A stretch of 64,000 nt of DNA. Source: Pseudomonadota bacterium (GTDB lineage: Bacteria > Pseudomonadota > Gammaproteobacteria > Steroidobacterales > Steroidobacteraceae). The notes under the pieces are model-generated. The model had not been told where the DNA came from and did not search any database. It saw only the letters and a program-made list of their open reading frames with translations. The position numbers were made by a program, and so were the translations under genes. The first letter of the stretch is position 1; the number at the start of each line of letters is the position of its first letter. Of the stretch, positions 1 to 9,068 are shown one piece after another. The stretch spans positions 1-64,000 of the forward strand of contig JAKARC010000001.1 of the NCBI GenBank assembly GCA_021822385.1, written 5' to 3'.

Positions 1-270
1 AGTTCACCCAACTCGAGCTCGTCGGGACGAAGTGGCACACGAAGCGCGGATGCCTCTTCAGCCATCGTTGCACGTCTGGTTCCTTATACCTTCCGTAGTT
101 GTCCATGACCAAATGGGGTTGAGCCGCGAGGAAAACTCTCGCTCCAAGCGACACCGGAATCTCAACCACTCCTGATGGCGATGGCGCGTGCGGCACTCAC
201 CGACCACCTTTCTGGCCAATATATTGAGCACCGCAAATAGTGTCGTGGTGCCGTTACGTTGGGGGTGAAA
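1..270 (-). pseudogene. IS630-family transposase remnant (frameshifted, runs off left edge)
   Basis: Read on the minus strand, one frame from about position 252 gives GTTTLFAVLN followed by a VVGECRTRHRHQEWLRF stretch, the usual middle of IS630-type DDE transposases. Around position 140 the family signature jumps to another frame: HLVMDNYGRYKEP, then PTSSSWVN at the window edge, which is the second-Asp catalytic region (DNY) and the conserved PTS.SW.N block. A frame change and an in-frame stop in the second frame show the gene is broken. The 3' part with the catalytic Glu lies outside the window. There is no recognisable N-terminal helix-turn-helix part, so the 5' part is lost too. Confidence 0.75.
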
Positions 271-394
271 TGAGGACAGCGAGGAGGGCGGGGAACCGCC
301 GAGCGCTCCACATCGTGCGGGATGGGATCAACAACGGCGATAAACGCGGGCTGGAGTAAGTGGCCATACGCGGGCTGACGACGGATCGCTGGAC

Positions 395-607
395 CGGCGC
401 CGCCACGCGGTGACGGCGCTGTACTGGCACAGGAACGGTTTTGTCGTCGTACACAAGGTGATCGAGAGCCGGGAGAGTTTCATCTGGCCACGGCTGCTCG
501 CGGCTGAAGTGGCGACGCTGACCACCGAGCAGCTCGAGTGGTTGCTCGAGGGATACGATATCTGGAGACAGCCGCATCAGCTGTTGAGATTTTCAGGCGC
601 CGCCTGA
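395..607 (+). pseudogene. IS66 Orf2 (TnpB-type accessory protein) C-terminal remnant
   Basis: The open frame reads ALYWHRNGFVVVHK, then an FIWP block and LTTEQLEWLLEGYDI, matching the C-terminal half of the IS66 accessory protein (family pattern: LYW.RNGF, F.WP, L..L..LL.G.D). The N-terminal half (the M.. K.I.GL.. part) is missing. No start codon with a ribosome site is credible; the first possible one is a GTG at 410. It abuts the IS630 remnant on the other strand, so two unrelated elements have collapsed here. Confidence 0.7.
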
Positions 608-777
608 GGCGCCCCCGCCCCCGCCGATCTCGGCTGCGCAGTGCCGTTCTTGGCGGCATTGTCGCTACCAAGATCCCGCACGACTGAAACGACCGATTCG
701 CTATCCCGGCATGCCTCTCTCTACAAGAACGTGGATGCCGGAGTGTTTACCATCACTCACCGTGGCCGCGCTTGCAC
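608..777. other. Intergenic, nothing recognised
   Basis: Stretch between the IS66 remnant and the stop of the PhzF-like gene. It contains a C/G-rich run near 610-630. No open frame on either strand shows a recognisable family, and no convincing terminator was seen. Confidence 0.4.
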
Positions 778-1563
778 TCAGATCTCCGCGGCGCCCTCGC
801 AGAAGAACACGCACGCACCCTCGAGCTCCACCCGCGGGTCGCGGACGCGGCAGACCATCTCGCCGCCGCGACGCGAGGCCTGATAGGCGCGCAGCTCCGC
901 TTTGCCGAGTCGCTGCGCCCAGAAGGGGGCGAGTGCGCAATGCGCGCTGCCCGTGACCGGATCCTCGGGTACTCCGCGTGCCGGCGTGAAGTAGCGACTG
1001 ACCAGGTCGTACTCGCCCGTCCCCTGAGCGGTCACGATCACCCCTACGCGCTGCAGCTGGCGGATCTGACCCATGTCTGGTTCCAGACTTCTCACCGTCG
1101 CCTCGGTATCGAGCACAACAAGATAATTGTGTGGGCTCACGCGGACCTCGGCGGGCTCGGCGCCCAAGGCCGCGGCGAGACCGGCGGGCACGGGCACCGG
1201 CTCTGTTGGGCACCCCGGAAAATCCATGGCAAAGCCCGCCTCGGTCCGCCGCACGAAGAGCGGCCCGCTGGCCGTCTGGAAGGCGACTGCACCTCGAGCC
1301 GGCTCGAATCGCTCCAGGACGACCGCGGCGCTGGCAAGCGTTGCGTGTCCGCACAGCGGCACTTCGACCGTCGGCGTGAACCAGCGCAGACGATATTCGC
1401 CGTCACCGCCGCTGAGAAAAGCCGTTTCGGACAGATTGTTCTCGGCGGCGATGGCCTGCAGAACCGTATCCGGCGGGAACGTGTCAAACCTCATCACTGC
1501 CGCGGGGTTGCCGCGAAAGCGCCGCGCGGTAAAGGCGTCGAGCCGGAAGATGGGCACTTTCAT
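778..1563 (-). CDS. PhzF family isomerase/epimerase-like protein
   Basis: 261 residues beginning MKVPIFRLDAFT. This is the typical start of the PhzF/YddE family (diaminopimelate-epimerase fold), normally 260-300 residues. The family landmarks are present: FRGNPAAV near residue 17, the catalytic-Glu region NNLSETAF near 45, a VPLCGHATLA block near 75, and EDPVTGSAH near 205, where the phosphate/carboxylate-binding GSA.. loop lies. The members whose chemistry is known isomerise small acids such as trans-2,3-dihydro-3-hydroxyanthranilate, but most genomic copies are of unknown substrate. There is no phenazine operon here, so no pathway can be given. The open frame extends 71 codons upstream, but only the internal ATG gives a family-like start. 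It lies 13 bp after plsC on the same strand and may be its last operon partner. Confidence 0.85.
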   Translation of the reverse strand: MKVPIFRLDAFTARRFRGNPAAVMRFDTFPPDTVLQAIAAENNLSETAFLSGGDGEYRLRWFTPTVEVPLCGHATLASAAVVLERFEPARGAVAFQTASGPLFVRRTEAGFAMDFPGCPTEPVPVPAGLAAALGAEPAEVRVSPHNYLVVLDTEATVRSLEPDMGQIRQLQRVGVIVTAQGTGEYDLVSRYFTPARGVPEDPVTGSAHCALAPFWAQRLGKAELRAYQASRRGGEMVCRVRDPRVELEGACVFFCEGAAEI

Positions 1564-1576
1564 CGCCGCGACCGCG

Positions 1577-2290
1577 TCACGATGAGCCGAGCGCCGCGAC
1601 GGTCGCTTCGATCCAGTCCTGTGCCATGCGATTGACTTCCCGCGGGTCGCGGCCGACGGCGTGAACCGGCGGGCCGATGACGACCCGGATGGTACCGCGC
1701 TTCTTGCGCAGTCCGCGCCGGGGCCAGAAGCGCCCCGCATCATGCGCGACCGGCACGATGAGCTTGCCCGTTTCACTCGCCAGCAGCGCTCCGCTGACTC
1801 CGTAGCGTCGGGTCTGGCCAGGCGGCATGCGCGTGCCCTCTGGAAACACCATGATCCAATCGCCTTCCGCGAGCCGCTCCTTACCCTGTGCGAGGACCTG
1901 GCTCACCGCGGAATGGCCGGACTTGCGATCGATGGCGATGGCGTGCATTTGGCGGATTCCCCACCCGACCGCCGGGATCCAGGTGAGCTCGCGCTTGAGC
2001 ACCCAGACCTGGCGCGGGAACACCAGCGCCATGGCGATCGTCTCCCACGACGAGGAGTGCTTCCAGAGCGCGATGTGATTACCCGGCGGCAGATTCTCCA
2101 GACCTTCGACCCGATAATCGAGACCGCAGGTCCAGCGCAGCATTGCCAGCAACACCCGCGCCCAGACACGCACCAGCGCGAAACGGCGTTCGAACGGCAG
2201 CAGCGAACAGGCGATGACAAAAAAGATCGCGTAGAAAAACGTCCACAGAAACAGAAAGGCGGTGAACAACAACGAGCCGATCAACTGCAT
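1577..2290 (-). CDS. plsC: 1-acyl-sn-glycerol-3-phosphate acyltransferase (PlsC family)
   Basis: About 237 residues from the ATG at 2290; a TTG five codons earlier is also possible. An N-terminal hydrophobic segment (residues about 5-30) anchors it in the inner membrane. The acyltransferase core follows: the motif I histidine lies in WKHSSSWE, so the spacing is H-x4-E rather than the more common H-x4-D, motif III is FPEGTR, and a late IGPPV block is present. It should transfer acyl groups to lysophosphatidic acid, or a related lysolipid, in phospholipid synthesis. In many gammaproteobacteria the order is glyQ-glyS-gmhB-plsC. Here no gmhB lies between glyS and this gene, only 128 bp. The H-x4-E variant occurs in a subset of PlsC paralogues, so the exact acceptor lipid is open. 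Confidence 0.85.
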   Translation of the reverse strand: MQLIGSLLFTAFLFLWTFFYAIFFVIACSLLPFERRFALVRVWARVLLAMLRWTCGLDYRVEGLENLPPGNHIALWKHSSSWETIAMALVFPRQVWVLKRELTWIPAVGWGIRQMHAIAIDRKSGHSAVSQVLAQGKERLAEGDWIMVFPEGTRMPPGQTRRYGVSGALLASETGKLIVPVAHDAGRFWPRRGLRKKRGTIRVVIGPPVHAVGRDPREVNRMAQDWIEATVAALGSS

Positions 2291-2418
2291 GGCGATCTGT
2301 CGCAACAGGGCGTAGAGGGTGACGCGCCGTTCGTGCGCAGCGCGTCCGCCGGTCGTGGTGGCAGATGTCCTGCGCGTAGCCGCCTGCGCGGGCCGAGGTG
2401 ACGCTGCGCGCCCATGCC

Positions 2419-4563
2419 CTACCCCGGCAGCCGCGCGAGGTCTGCGACCCCGGTGAACAGCGCCTGCATCTCCCGCAGAAGCGCGAGCCGGTTCGCGCGC
2501 AGCGCCGGATCCGGGTCCATCACCATGACGGCATCGAAAAAGCCATCAATCGCCGGGCGCAGCCCGGCGAGTTCGGTCAGCGCGCTGGCATAATCGCGCC
2601 GCGCCAGTGCGGTGGCGACCGTCGTCCCGAGGGCACGCATCGCAGCGTACAGATGCCGCTCTGCCGGCACGACGAGCAGCGCCGGGTCGATGGCGACGCG
2701 GGCCGCATCGAGCGATTTCTTCAGAATGTTCGCCACGCGCTTGTTGGCGGCCGTCAAGCTCTGCGCTTCGGGCAACGCCAGAAAGCGGGACAACGCCGCG
2801 AGCCGCGCATCGAAGTCGAGCGGTGAGCGTGGCCGCATGGCGAGCACCGCTTCGAACATTTCCGTGCTCACCGGCGTGGCGCCGTCACGGTACACGTTCA
2901 AATCGCCTTCGAGATATTGGGCCCGCAGCCGCTCGAACACATAATCGTAAACCTCGGCGGCCGCTGCCGGGGTGGTCGGCGCCGGTTTGCCGCTGGCGAT
3001 GGCAATACGCTCGACGTCGGCTTGCGCCAGGCGCACCGCCTGCTCGATCAAACCGGTCAGGTCCAGTTCGAGACGCTTCTCGATGAGGATGCGTACCAGG
3101 CCGATCGCCGCGCGGCGCAGACCGAACGGATCCTTGGTACCGGAGGGTTTGACGCCGATGGTGAAGATACCGGCCAGGGTATCGAGCTTGTCCGCGACCG
3201 CGAGCATCGTGCCGATTCCGGTCAGCGGCAGAGCGTCGCCGGCGGCACGCGGCAGGTAGTGCTCGCGCAGCGCCGCGGCCACTTCGCGATCCTCGCCGTC
3301 GGCGGCCGCGTAGTAACTGCCCATGACGCCTTGCAGCTCGGGGAACTCCCCGACCATGGTGGTGAGCAGATCGCACTTGCACAGCAGTGCCGCCCGCTCG
3401 AGCAGCGGTGCCGGAGCGCCGAGAGCCGTGGCGATCGCAACCGCCAGCGCGCGCACGCGCCGCGCACGGTCGCCGAGGGAGCCCAGCCGGGCTTCGAAGA
3501 TGACGGCGTCAAGCGCTTCGATGCGGCTGGCGAGCGTCGATTTGCGATCCTGATCCCAGAAGAATGCCGCGTCGGCGAGGCGTGGATGGATGACCCGCTC
3601 ATTGCCCTCGATGACTCGCTGCGGCTCGCGGCTCTCGATATTGGCCACCGCGATGAAGCACGGCAGCAATGTACCGGCGGCGCCTTCGACCGGGAAATAT
3701 CGCTGGTGCGCCTCGAGCGTCGAGATCAGGACTTCCCGCGGCAGCTGCAGAAAGCGCGGCTCAAAACGGCCGGCGAGCGCCACCGGCCACTCGACCAGGG
3801 CGGTGACCTCGTCGAGCAGGGCGTCTCTGATCAGCGCGCGGCCGTCCAACGAGGCGGCCACCGCATCCACCTGCTCGCGCACGCGCGCGCGCCGCTTCAT
3901 GAAATCCGCGATGACGAAACCGCGCGTGGCGAGCGTCCGTTCATACGCTCCGGGACTGGCGATCCGCAGCGATTTCGGCGCATGGAAGCGATGACCCCAG
4001 GTCAAGTTGCCGGCGGTCGTTTCGAGCACCTTCGCGGTGAGGACTTCGCGCCCGTACAGCATGACGACCCAGTGCACGGGCCGTACGAACAGCGTGGTGC
4101 CCGCGCCCCAGCGCATGCGCCGCGGAATGGGCAGCGCATCGAGCGCGTCCTGAATGATCCCCGGGAGCAGCTCACGCGCGGTCACGCCTGCTTTCAACCC
4201 GATGTAATACAGGAATTCGCCCCGCGCCTCGGTGTTTCGCTGCAGGTGTTGCACCTCGACGCCGCAGCTGGCTGCGAACGCTAGCGCGGCCCGTGTCGGT
4301 TGGCCGGCGGCGTCGAAAGCGACCGCCACCGGCGGCCCGCGGCGCTCGATCCGCTGCTCGTCCTGACGTGCGGCGAGGCGCCCGATGCGCACCGCCAGTC
4401 GGCGTGGGGTCGCAAAGGAGTGCAGTGCGCCGTGGCGCAGCCCGGCCTTGTTCAAACCTGCGGCGATGCCCGACGCAAAGGCAAGCTCGAGGGTGTGCAG
4501 GGCCTTGGGTGGCAGTTCCTCGCTGCCCACCTCGACGAGAAAGTCGTGCGCTTCGATGCTCAT
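2419..4563 (-). CDS. glyS: Glycyl-tRNA synthetase beta subunit
   Basis: 714 residues, close to the family's usual 690. The N-terminus is the canonical [16 protein letters not shown]. The chain carries the family blocks [10 protein letters not shown] (about 160), the HD-like region [23 protein letters not shown] (read 380-410), [10 protein letters not shown], and [14 protein letters not shown] (about 495). The C-terminal anticodon-binding part ends in [18 protein letters not shown]. With GlyQ it forms the alpha2-beta2 enzyme that charges tRNA-Gly. Its ATG overlaps the glyQ stop codon as ATGA, so the two subunits are translationally coupled. Nothing unusual was seen. Confidence 0.97.
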   Translation of the reverse strand: MSIEAHDFLVEVGSEELPPKALHTLELAFASGIAAGLNKAGLRHGALHSFATPRRLAVRIGRLAARQDEQRIERRGPPVAVAFDAAGQPTRAALAFAASCGVEVQHLQRNTEARGEFLYYIGLKAGVTARELLPGIIQDALDALPIPRRMRWGAGTTLFVRPVHWVVMLYGREVLTAKVLETTAGNLTWGHRFHAPKSLRIASPGAYERTLATRGFVIADFMKRRARVREQVDAVAASLDGRALIRDALLDEVTALVEWPVALAGRFEPRFLQLPREVLISTLEAHQRYFPVEGAAGTLLPCFIAVANIESREPQRVIEGNERVIHPRLADAAFFWDQDRKSTLASRIEALDAVIFEARLGSLGDRARRVRALAVAIATALGAPAPLLERAALLCKCDLLTTMVGEFPELQGVMGSYYAAADGEDREVAAALREHYLPRAAGDALPLTGIGTMLAVADKLDTLAGIFTIGVKPSGTKDPFGLRRAAIGLVRILIEKRLELDLTGLIEQAVRLAQADVERIAIASGKPAPTTPAAAAEVYDYVFERLRAQYLEGDLNVYRDGATPVSTEMFEAVLAMRPRSPLDFDARLAALSRFLALPEAQSLTAANKRVANILKKSLDAARVAIDPALLVVPAERHLYAAMRALGTTVATALARRDYASALTELAGLRPAIDGFFDAVMVMDPDPALRANRLALLREMQALFTGVADLARLPG

Positions 4564-5498
4564 TCGCCGACCCGCCCATCGGTCGGCTGCGCGCTGGCCC
4601 GCCGCAGCATCGGGAAGCCGAGCGCCTTGCGGCTGTCGAGATAGGCGCGTGCCACGGCGCCGGCCAGCGTGCGCACCCGCAGGATGTAGCGTTGCCGCTC
4701 GGTCACCGAGACCGCCCGCCGCGCATCGAGCAGGTTGAATGTGTGCGACGCCTTGAGCACCTGTTCATAGGCTGGCAGAGCCAGGCCGGCCGCCAGCAGT
4801 GCCTGGCAGTCGCGCTCGTAATCCTCGAAATGACGCCGCAACGTCGGCACGTCGGCCTGCTCGAAGTTGTACCGCGATTGCTCCACCTCGTTCTGGTGAA
4901 ACACGTCTCCATAGGTCACGCGTCCCAACGGTCCATCCGCCCAGAGGATCTCAAACAGGCTCGAGACGCCTTGCAGATACATGGCCAGCCGCTCCAGCCC
5001 GTACGTAATCTCGCCGGTGACCGGCCGACAATCCAGGCCGCCAACCTGCTGGAAATAGGTGAACTGCGTGATCTCCATGCCATTCAGCCAGACTTCCCAG
5101 CCGAGCCCCCAGGCCCCGAGGCTGGGGGATTCCCAATCGTCCTCGACGAACCGGATATCGTGTACCAGCGGATCGAGGCCGAGCGCGCGCAGGCTGCCGA
5201 GGTATTGATCGATGAGGTCCGCCGGCGAGGGCTTGATGACCACCTGGAATTGATAGTAGTGCTGCAGCCGGAACGGATTGTCGCCATAGCGACCGTCGGT
5301 CGGCCGGCGCGAAGGCTGCACATAGGCGCCACCCCAGGGCTCAGGTCCGATCGAGCGCAGAAATGTGGCCGCATGGAACGTGCCGGCGCCCATTTCCATG
5401 TCGTAGGGCTGCAGCACGACGCAGCCGCGCGCGGACCAGTAGTGCTGCAAAGCCAAGATCAGATCCTGAAAGGTGCGGGGCGCCGCCAAAGTCTTCAT
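4560..5498 (-). CDS. glyQ: Glycyl-tRNA synthetase alpha subunit
   Basis: 312 residues from the ATG at 5498 ([14 protein letters not shown]), matching the roughly 300-residue family. The open frame continues 27 codons upstream without family likeness. The class II synthetase core is clear: [14 protein letters not shown] near residue 30, [22 protein letters not shown], and [13 protein letters not shown]. It forms the catalytic alpha subunit that makes glycyl-adenylate and aminoacyl-tRNA in the cytoplasm. It is the first gene of glyQ-glyS-plsC and is transcribed away from glnA. A plausible -10 hexamer (TATACT on the minus strand) lies at 5533-5538, about 35 bp before the start. Confidence 0.97.
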   Translation of the reverse strand: MKTLAAPRTFQDLILALQHYWSARGCVVLQPYDMEMGAGTFHAATFLRSIGPEPWGGAYVQPSRRPTDGRYGDNPFRLQHYYQFQVVIKPSPADLIDQYLGSLRALGLDPLVHDIRFVEDDWESPSLGAWGLGWEVWLNGMEITQFTYFQQVGGLDCRPVTGEITYGLERLAMYLQGVSSLFEILWADGPLGRVTYGDVFHQNEVEQSRYNFEQADVPTLRRHFEDYERDCQALLAAGLALPAYEQVLKASHTFNLLDARRAVSVTERQRYILRVRTLAGAVARAYLDSRKALGFPMLRRASAQPTDGRVGE

Positions 5499-5613
5499 TC
5501 CCGGGGCCGTGCGTTGCGCAAAACAGCCCGCAAGTATAGCGAAGACCTGGCGCTCGATGCGGCCGCACCAAAACGGCACGAACGCCCCAAATCAGAGCGC
5601 ACTTGCTCCCATG

Positions 5614-5630
5614 CGCACCAATATGGTGCA
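5614..5630. promoter_or_regulatory. NtrC (GlnG) binding site upstream of glnA
   Basis: The sequence GCACCAATATGGTGC (5615-5629) is a perfect dyad and matches the known NtrC consensus TGCACC-N5-GGTGCA in both arms except the outermost base on the left. Its centre lies about 85 bp upstream of the start site predicted from the sigma54 promoter, a normal enhancer position. A weaker GCGCACTTGCTCCC stretch just upstream (about 5597) might be a second, poor half-site. Confidence 0.85.
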
Positions 5631-5681
5631 ATGGGGACGGCGGGTGGCCACCAAGTTGCTGATTCACAAGGAGGATGCGTT

Positions 5682-5697
5682 TGGCACGCCGCCTGCA
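5682..5697 (+). promoter_or_regulatory. Sigma54 (RpoN) promoter of glnA
   Basis: TGGCACG-N4-CTGCA: the invariant GG (5683-5684) and GC (5695-5696) are spaced as in -24/-12 promoters, and TGGCACG is the exact consensus for the -24 element. The -12 element is CTGCA instead of TTGCA. Transcription would begin near 5708, leaving an approximately 85-nt leader before glnA. Confidence 0.85.
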
Positions 5698-5793
5698 CTA
5701 CCCACGTGCTGCGCCAGGCGGTTGACGAGCGGATCAAAGCAGCTCGGCCGGCCCCGATGCGGCGGGCGCAACCCCAATTCCTGCGGAGGCGAT

Positions 5794-7203
5794 ATGACAC
5801 CGAGCGATGTACTGAAACTGATCAAGGAAAAAGACGTCAAGTTTCTGGATCTGAGATTCACCGACACCCGCGGCAAGGAGCAGCACGTGACGATTCCGGC
5901 CCGCCTGGCCGATGAGGACCTGTTTCGCGACGGCAAGATGTTCGACGGGTCCTCCATTGCGGGCTGGAAGGGCATCAACGAATCGGACATGATTCTCATG
6001 CCCGATGCGCACACGGCGGTGATCGATCCGTTCTTTGAGGAGACCACGGTCGATATCCGCTGCGATGTCATCGAGCCGGCCACCATGCAGGGCTATGAGC
6101 GGGATCCGCGCTCGCTCGCCAAGCGTGCCGAGGCGTATCTGAAGTCGACGGGAATTGCAGATACCGCCACGTTCGGACCGGAAAACGAATTCTTCATCTT
6201 CGACAGCGTGCGTTTCGGCAATGAAATGCGCGGCTGCTTCTACTCCATTGATTCGGTGCAGGGGGCCTGGAGTTCCGGCACCGAATTCCCCGAAGGCAAC
6301 TCGGGACACCGCCCGGGCATCAAGGGCGGCTATTTCCCGGTGCCTCCGGTCGATGCCTTTCAGGACATCCGCTCAGCGATGTGTCTGGCGTGTGAGGAGC
6401 TCGGCTTGACGGTCGAAGTCCATCATCACGAAGTGGCTACCGGCGGTCAGGCCGAGATTGGTATCGGCGCCGGCACGCTGGTGCGCAAGGCCGATCAGGT
6501 GCAGCTGCTCAAGTACGCGGTGCTCAACGTCGCGCAGCGTTACGGCAAAACCGCCACTTTCATGCCCAAGCCCCTGGTCGGGGACAATGGCAGCGGGATG
6601 CACGTGCACCAGTCGCTGCAGAAGGAGGGCAAAGCGCTGTTCGCCGGTGACAAATACGGCGGACTGTCGGAGCTGGCGCTGTACTACATCGGCGGCATCA
6701 TCAAGCATGCCCGGGCTCTCAATGCCTTCACCAACGCCGGGACCAACAGTTACAAACGCCTGGTGCCGGGTTTCGAAGCGCCGGTGATGCTGGCGTACTC
6801 GGCGCGCAACCGCTCGGCCTCCATTCGCATTCCGTGGGTGTCGAACCCCAAGGCGCGCCGCATCGAAGTGCGCTTCCCGGACTCGAGTGCGAACCCCTAC
6901 TTCGCCTTCACTGCCATGATGCTGGCGGGCCTCGACGGCATTCAGAACAAGATTCACCCGGGCGATCCGGCCGACAAGGATCTGTACGACCTCGAGCCTG
7001 AGGAAGCGAAACACATTCCAACGGTCTGCCATTCGCTCGACATGGCCCTCGAGCACCTCGACAAGGATCGCGAGTTCCTGACCCGCGGTGGAGTGTTCAC
7101 CAACGACGTGATCGATGCGTATATGGCTCTCAAGATGCAGGAAGTCACCCGGTATCGCATGGCCACGCACCCGGTCGAGCTGGAACTCTATTACAGCTGC
7201 TGA
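5794..7203 (+). CDS. glnA: Glutamine synthetase type I (beta subtype)
   Basis: 469 residues, the standard length for proteobacterial GSI. The ATG at 5794 is preceded by TGCGGAGG, and the protein starts [19 protein letters not shown]. Active-site blocks are present: [17 protein letters not shown] (about 50), [10 protein letters not shown] (metal site), [12 protein letters not shown]-like [26 protein letters not shown], and NRSASIRIP. The adenylylation tyrosine sits in [11 protein letters not shown], so activity should be controlled by GlnE. The enzyme makes glutamine from glutamate, ammonia and ATP. Transcription is very probably NtrC/sigma54-dependent (sites at 5614 and 5682), and the ntrBC genes lie just downstream. 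Confidence 0.98.
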   Translation: MTPSDVLKLIKEKDVKFLDLRFTDTRGKEQHVTIPARLADEDLFRDGKMFDGSSIAGWKGINESDMILMPDAHTAVIDPFFEETTVDIRCDVIEPATMQGYERDPRSLAKRAEAYLKSTGIADTATFGPENEFFIFDSVRFGNEMRGCFYSIDSVQGAWSSGTEFPEGNSGHRPGIKGGYFPVPPVDAFQDIRSAMCLACEELGLTVEVHHHEVATGGQAEIGIGAGTLVRKADQVQLLKYAVLNVAQRYGKTATFMPKPLVGDNGSGMHVHQSLQKEGKALFAGDKYGGLSELALYYIGGIIKHARALNAFTNAGTNSYKRLVPGFEAPVMLAYSARNRSASIRIPWVSNPKARRIEVRFPDSSANPYFAFTAMMLAGLDGIQNKIHPGDPADKDLYDLEPEEAKHIPTVCHSLDMALEHLDKDREFLTRGGVFTNDVIDAYMALKMQEVTRYRMATHPVELELYYSC

Positions 7204-7234
7204 CCGGAACGTGTCCGCTCCGTGCTCATCCTGC

Positions 7235-7270
7235 GCCCAGGACTCCCCGGTTCCCGGGGAGTACCTGGGC
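7235..7270 (+). terminator. Strong hairpin after glnA (terminator or attenuator)
   Basis: GCCCAGG-ACTCCCCGG, a TTC loop, then CCGGGGAGT-A-CCTGGGC: a 16-bp stem with a single bulged A, 32 bp after the glnA stop. No T-run follows, so it may reduce rather than abolish read-through into the DUF4124-ntrBC genes, or protect the glnA mRNA end. Confidence 0.7.
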
Positions 7271-7355
7271 CAAGTGCGCCGGCCGGTGTGCGCCGCCGCA
7301 CGGAATGAGGGCGAGCCTTTGTACCGTGGCGCTCGAGGCGATATCCTCATCCGCC

Positions 7356-7928
7356 ATGAGTCTCTCCCGCTTGATCTTCCAGGCCGCCATGGCCGGTGCG
7401 CTGAGCCTGGGACTTGCAGTGGCCCGGGCCGGCGACGGTGGCGCGTCCACGGTATACAAGTGGATCGGGCCCCATGGGGTCATCCATTACAGCGACCATC
7501 CGCACCCGAACGCCATAAAGCTGACCATCAAGGGTGCGCAGACCTATGCGCCGCCTCCGCCCCCCCCCAGCGATCTGAATGCGCCATCCCCGCCGCCCGC
7601 GGCCGCGCGGCCGGCACATACCTACTCGAGCTGCGAGATCGCTTACCCGCACCAGCGGCAGATGCTGATGAACGTGTATCACACCACCGCGGTGGTTCGA
7701 ACCCATCCGGCCCTGTTCCCGGGCAACCGGATCGAACTCTATTTCGATGGCCGCCGCATGCCCGGCCGCGGGCCGGCGTTCTCATTCCCGGTCAATCGCG
7801 GCCAGCATACCGTCTCCGCGGTGATCCTCAGCCGGTTCGGCCAGATCGTGTGCGAGACCTCGACGGTCACCTTCTACGTGCATCAGCCCTCGATCCAGAA
7901 CCCACACAATCCCGTCCATCCCTTCTGA
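7356..7928 (+). CDS. Exported DUF4124-domain protein
   Basis: 190 residues from the ATG at 7356. A signal peptide runs over the first 25 residues (hydrophobic core AAMAGALSLGLAVA, cleavage near ARAGDGG). Next comes the short DUF4124 module STVYKWIGPHGVIHYSDHPH, then a proline-rich linker (PPPPPPSDL). The approximately 100-residue C-terminal beta-rich part has two cysteines (SSCEIAY and IVCETST) that could form a disulfide. DUF4124 proteins are periplasmic and of unknown function, and one is commonly found between glnA and ntrB in related bacteria. The chosen start is the one that puts the signal peptide at the N-terminus. Confidence 0.8.
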   Translation: MSLSRLIFQAAMAGALSLGLAVARAGDGGASTVYKWIGPHGVIHYSDHPHPNAIKLTIKGAQTYAPPPPPPSDLNAPSPPPAAARPAHTYSSCEIAYPHQRQMLMNVYHTTAVVRTHPALFPGNRIELYFDGRRMPGRGPAFSFPVNRGQHTVSAVILSRFGQIVCETSTVTFYVHQPSIQNPHNPVHPF

Positions 7929-7973
7929 CCCGCCCGCAATCGGGCATCGCGCCCGGGGGGCCGGGAGCCGCTC

Positions 7974-9068
7974 GTGCGCGTTGAACCCGGCTCGCCCTCG
8001 GCCCTTGGACACTTCGATCCGGCTGGACTGTTCGATTCGCTCGCGACCGGCATCATCGTCCTCGATGCGCAGCTGTGCGCCATCTATGCGAACGTTGCCG
8101 CGCAGGATCTGCTTGCCTTCAGTCTCAACCAGGTGCGCGGCCGACCATTTCCCGACCTCCTGCACGAGGGGGGCGCGCTGCGCACCCTGCTTTGCCGTGC
8201 TCGTGACAGCGGTGAGGGCATCGCCGACCACGAGCTCAGTGTACGTTCGGCGGTGACCCCGCGCGAGCCCCGTGTCCTCGATGTCACCGTCACACCCGTC
8301 GAAGGTCAAATCACCGGTGATCACCTGCTGCTCGAGCTCGCCGATGCAACCCAACGCCAACGCATCACGCGCGAGAACGATCTGATCGCGCGACTCGATG
8401 GCAGCCGGCTGATGATTCGCCAGCTCGCCCATGAGATCAAAAATCCCCTCGGGGGCTTGCGCGGCGCGGCCCAGCTGCTCGAGCGGGAACTGCCGGGCAC
8501 GGAGCTACGCGAATACACGCGCGTGATCATCGGCGAGGCCGACCGGCTGGCGGCGCTGGTCGATTCCATCGCCGGACCGGCGCGGGCGCCCGACAAGGCG
8601 TCGCTCAATGTGCACGAAATCTGCGAACACGTCTTTCGGCTGCTGCGCGCGGAGGCGCCCGCGGACGTGCGCGTCGAGCGGGACTACGATCCGAGCCTGC
8701 CGGCAGCGATGCTCGATCGCAATCAGATGATCCAGGCGCTGTTGAATGTTGGACGTAATGCGCTGCAGGCACTCTCGGGCCATGGCCGGATCGTGCTGCG
8801 CACGCGCGCGTGCTCGAACGTCAGCATCGGACCGCGCCGTCACCGGCTTGCCGCCAGCATCCAGGTCCAGGACGATGGCCCGGGGGTGCCGCCGGCGCTG
8901 CGGACCAGTCTGTTCTATCCGCTGGTGACGGGCCGGTCCGATGGCACTGGCCTTGGCCTCGCCGTCGCCCAGGAGCTGGTCAGCCGCAATGGCGGGCTCA
9001 TTGAATTTGACAGCGAGCCCGGCCGAACCGTGTTCACCGTGCTGCTGCCGCTCGGAGAAGCCTCATGA
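7974..9068 (+). CDS. glnL: Nitrogen regulation sensor kinase NtrB (GlnL)
   Basis: 364 residues from a GTG start. A PAS domain spans residues about 15-130 (LFDSLATGIIVLDAQ). The phosphorylation box is QLAHEIKNPLGGLRGAAQLL (about 155), with the NtrB-specific NPLGG. The ATP-binding N, G1 and G2 boxes are NVGRNALQAL, QDDGPGVP and GTGLGLAV. It is a soluble kinase that, under PII control, phosphorylates or dephosphorylates NtrC. The stop codon overlaps the ntrC ATG by four bases, so the pair is coupled. An alternative start could lie a few codons downstream. Confidence 0.95.
   Translation: MRVEPGSPSALGHFDPAGLFDSLATGIIVLDAQLCAIYANVAAQDLLAFSLNQVRGRPFPDLLHEGGALRTLLCRARDSGEGIADHELSVRSAVTPREPRVLDVTVTPVEGQITGDHLLLELADATQRQRITRENDLIARLDGSRLMIRQLAHEIKNPLGGLRGAAQLLERELPGTELREYTRVIIGEADRLAALVDSIAGPARAPDKASLNVHEICEHVFRLLRAEAPADVRVERDYDPSLPAAMLDRNQMIQALLNVGRNALQALSGHGRIVLRTRACSNVSIGPRRHRLAASIQVQDDGPGVPPALRTSLFYPLVTGRSDGTGLGLAVAQELVSRNGGLIEFDSEPGRTVFTVLLPLGEAS

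Noticed and set aside
778-1563. Phenazine biosynthesis from the PhzF homologue
   Set aside because: No other phz genes; PhzF-like isomerases are common orphans with other substrates.
2917-4284. 455-codon open frame on the plus strand opposite glyS
   Set aside because: It is fully antisense to glyS, has no ribosome site and its composition is the complement of GC-rich codons; glyS is unambiguous.
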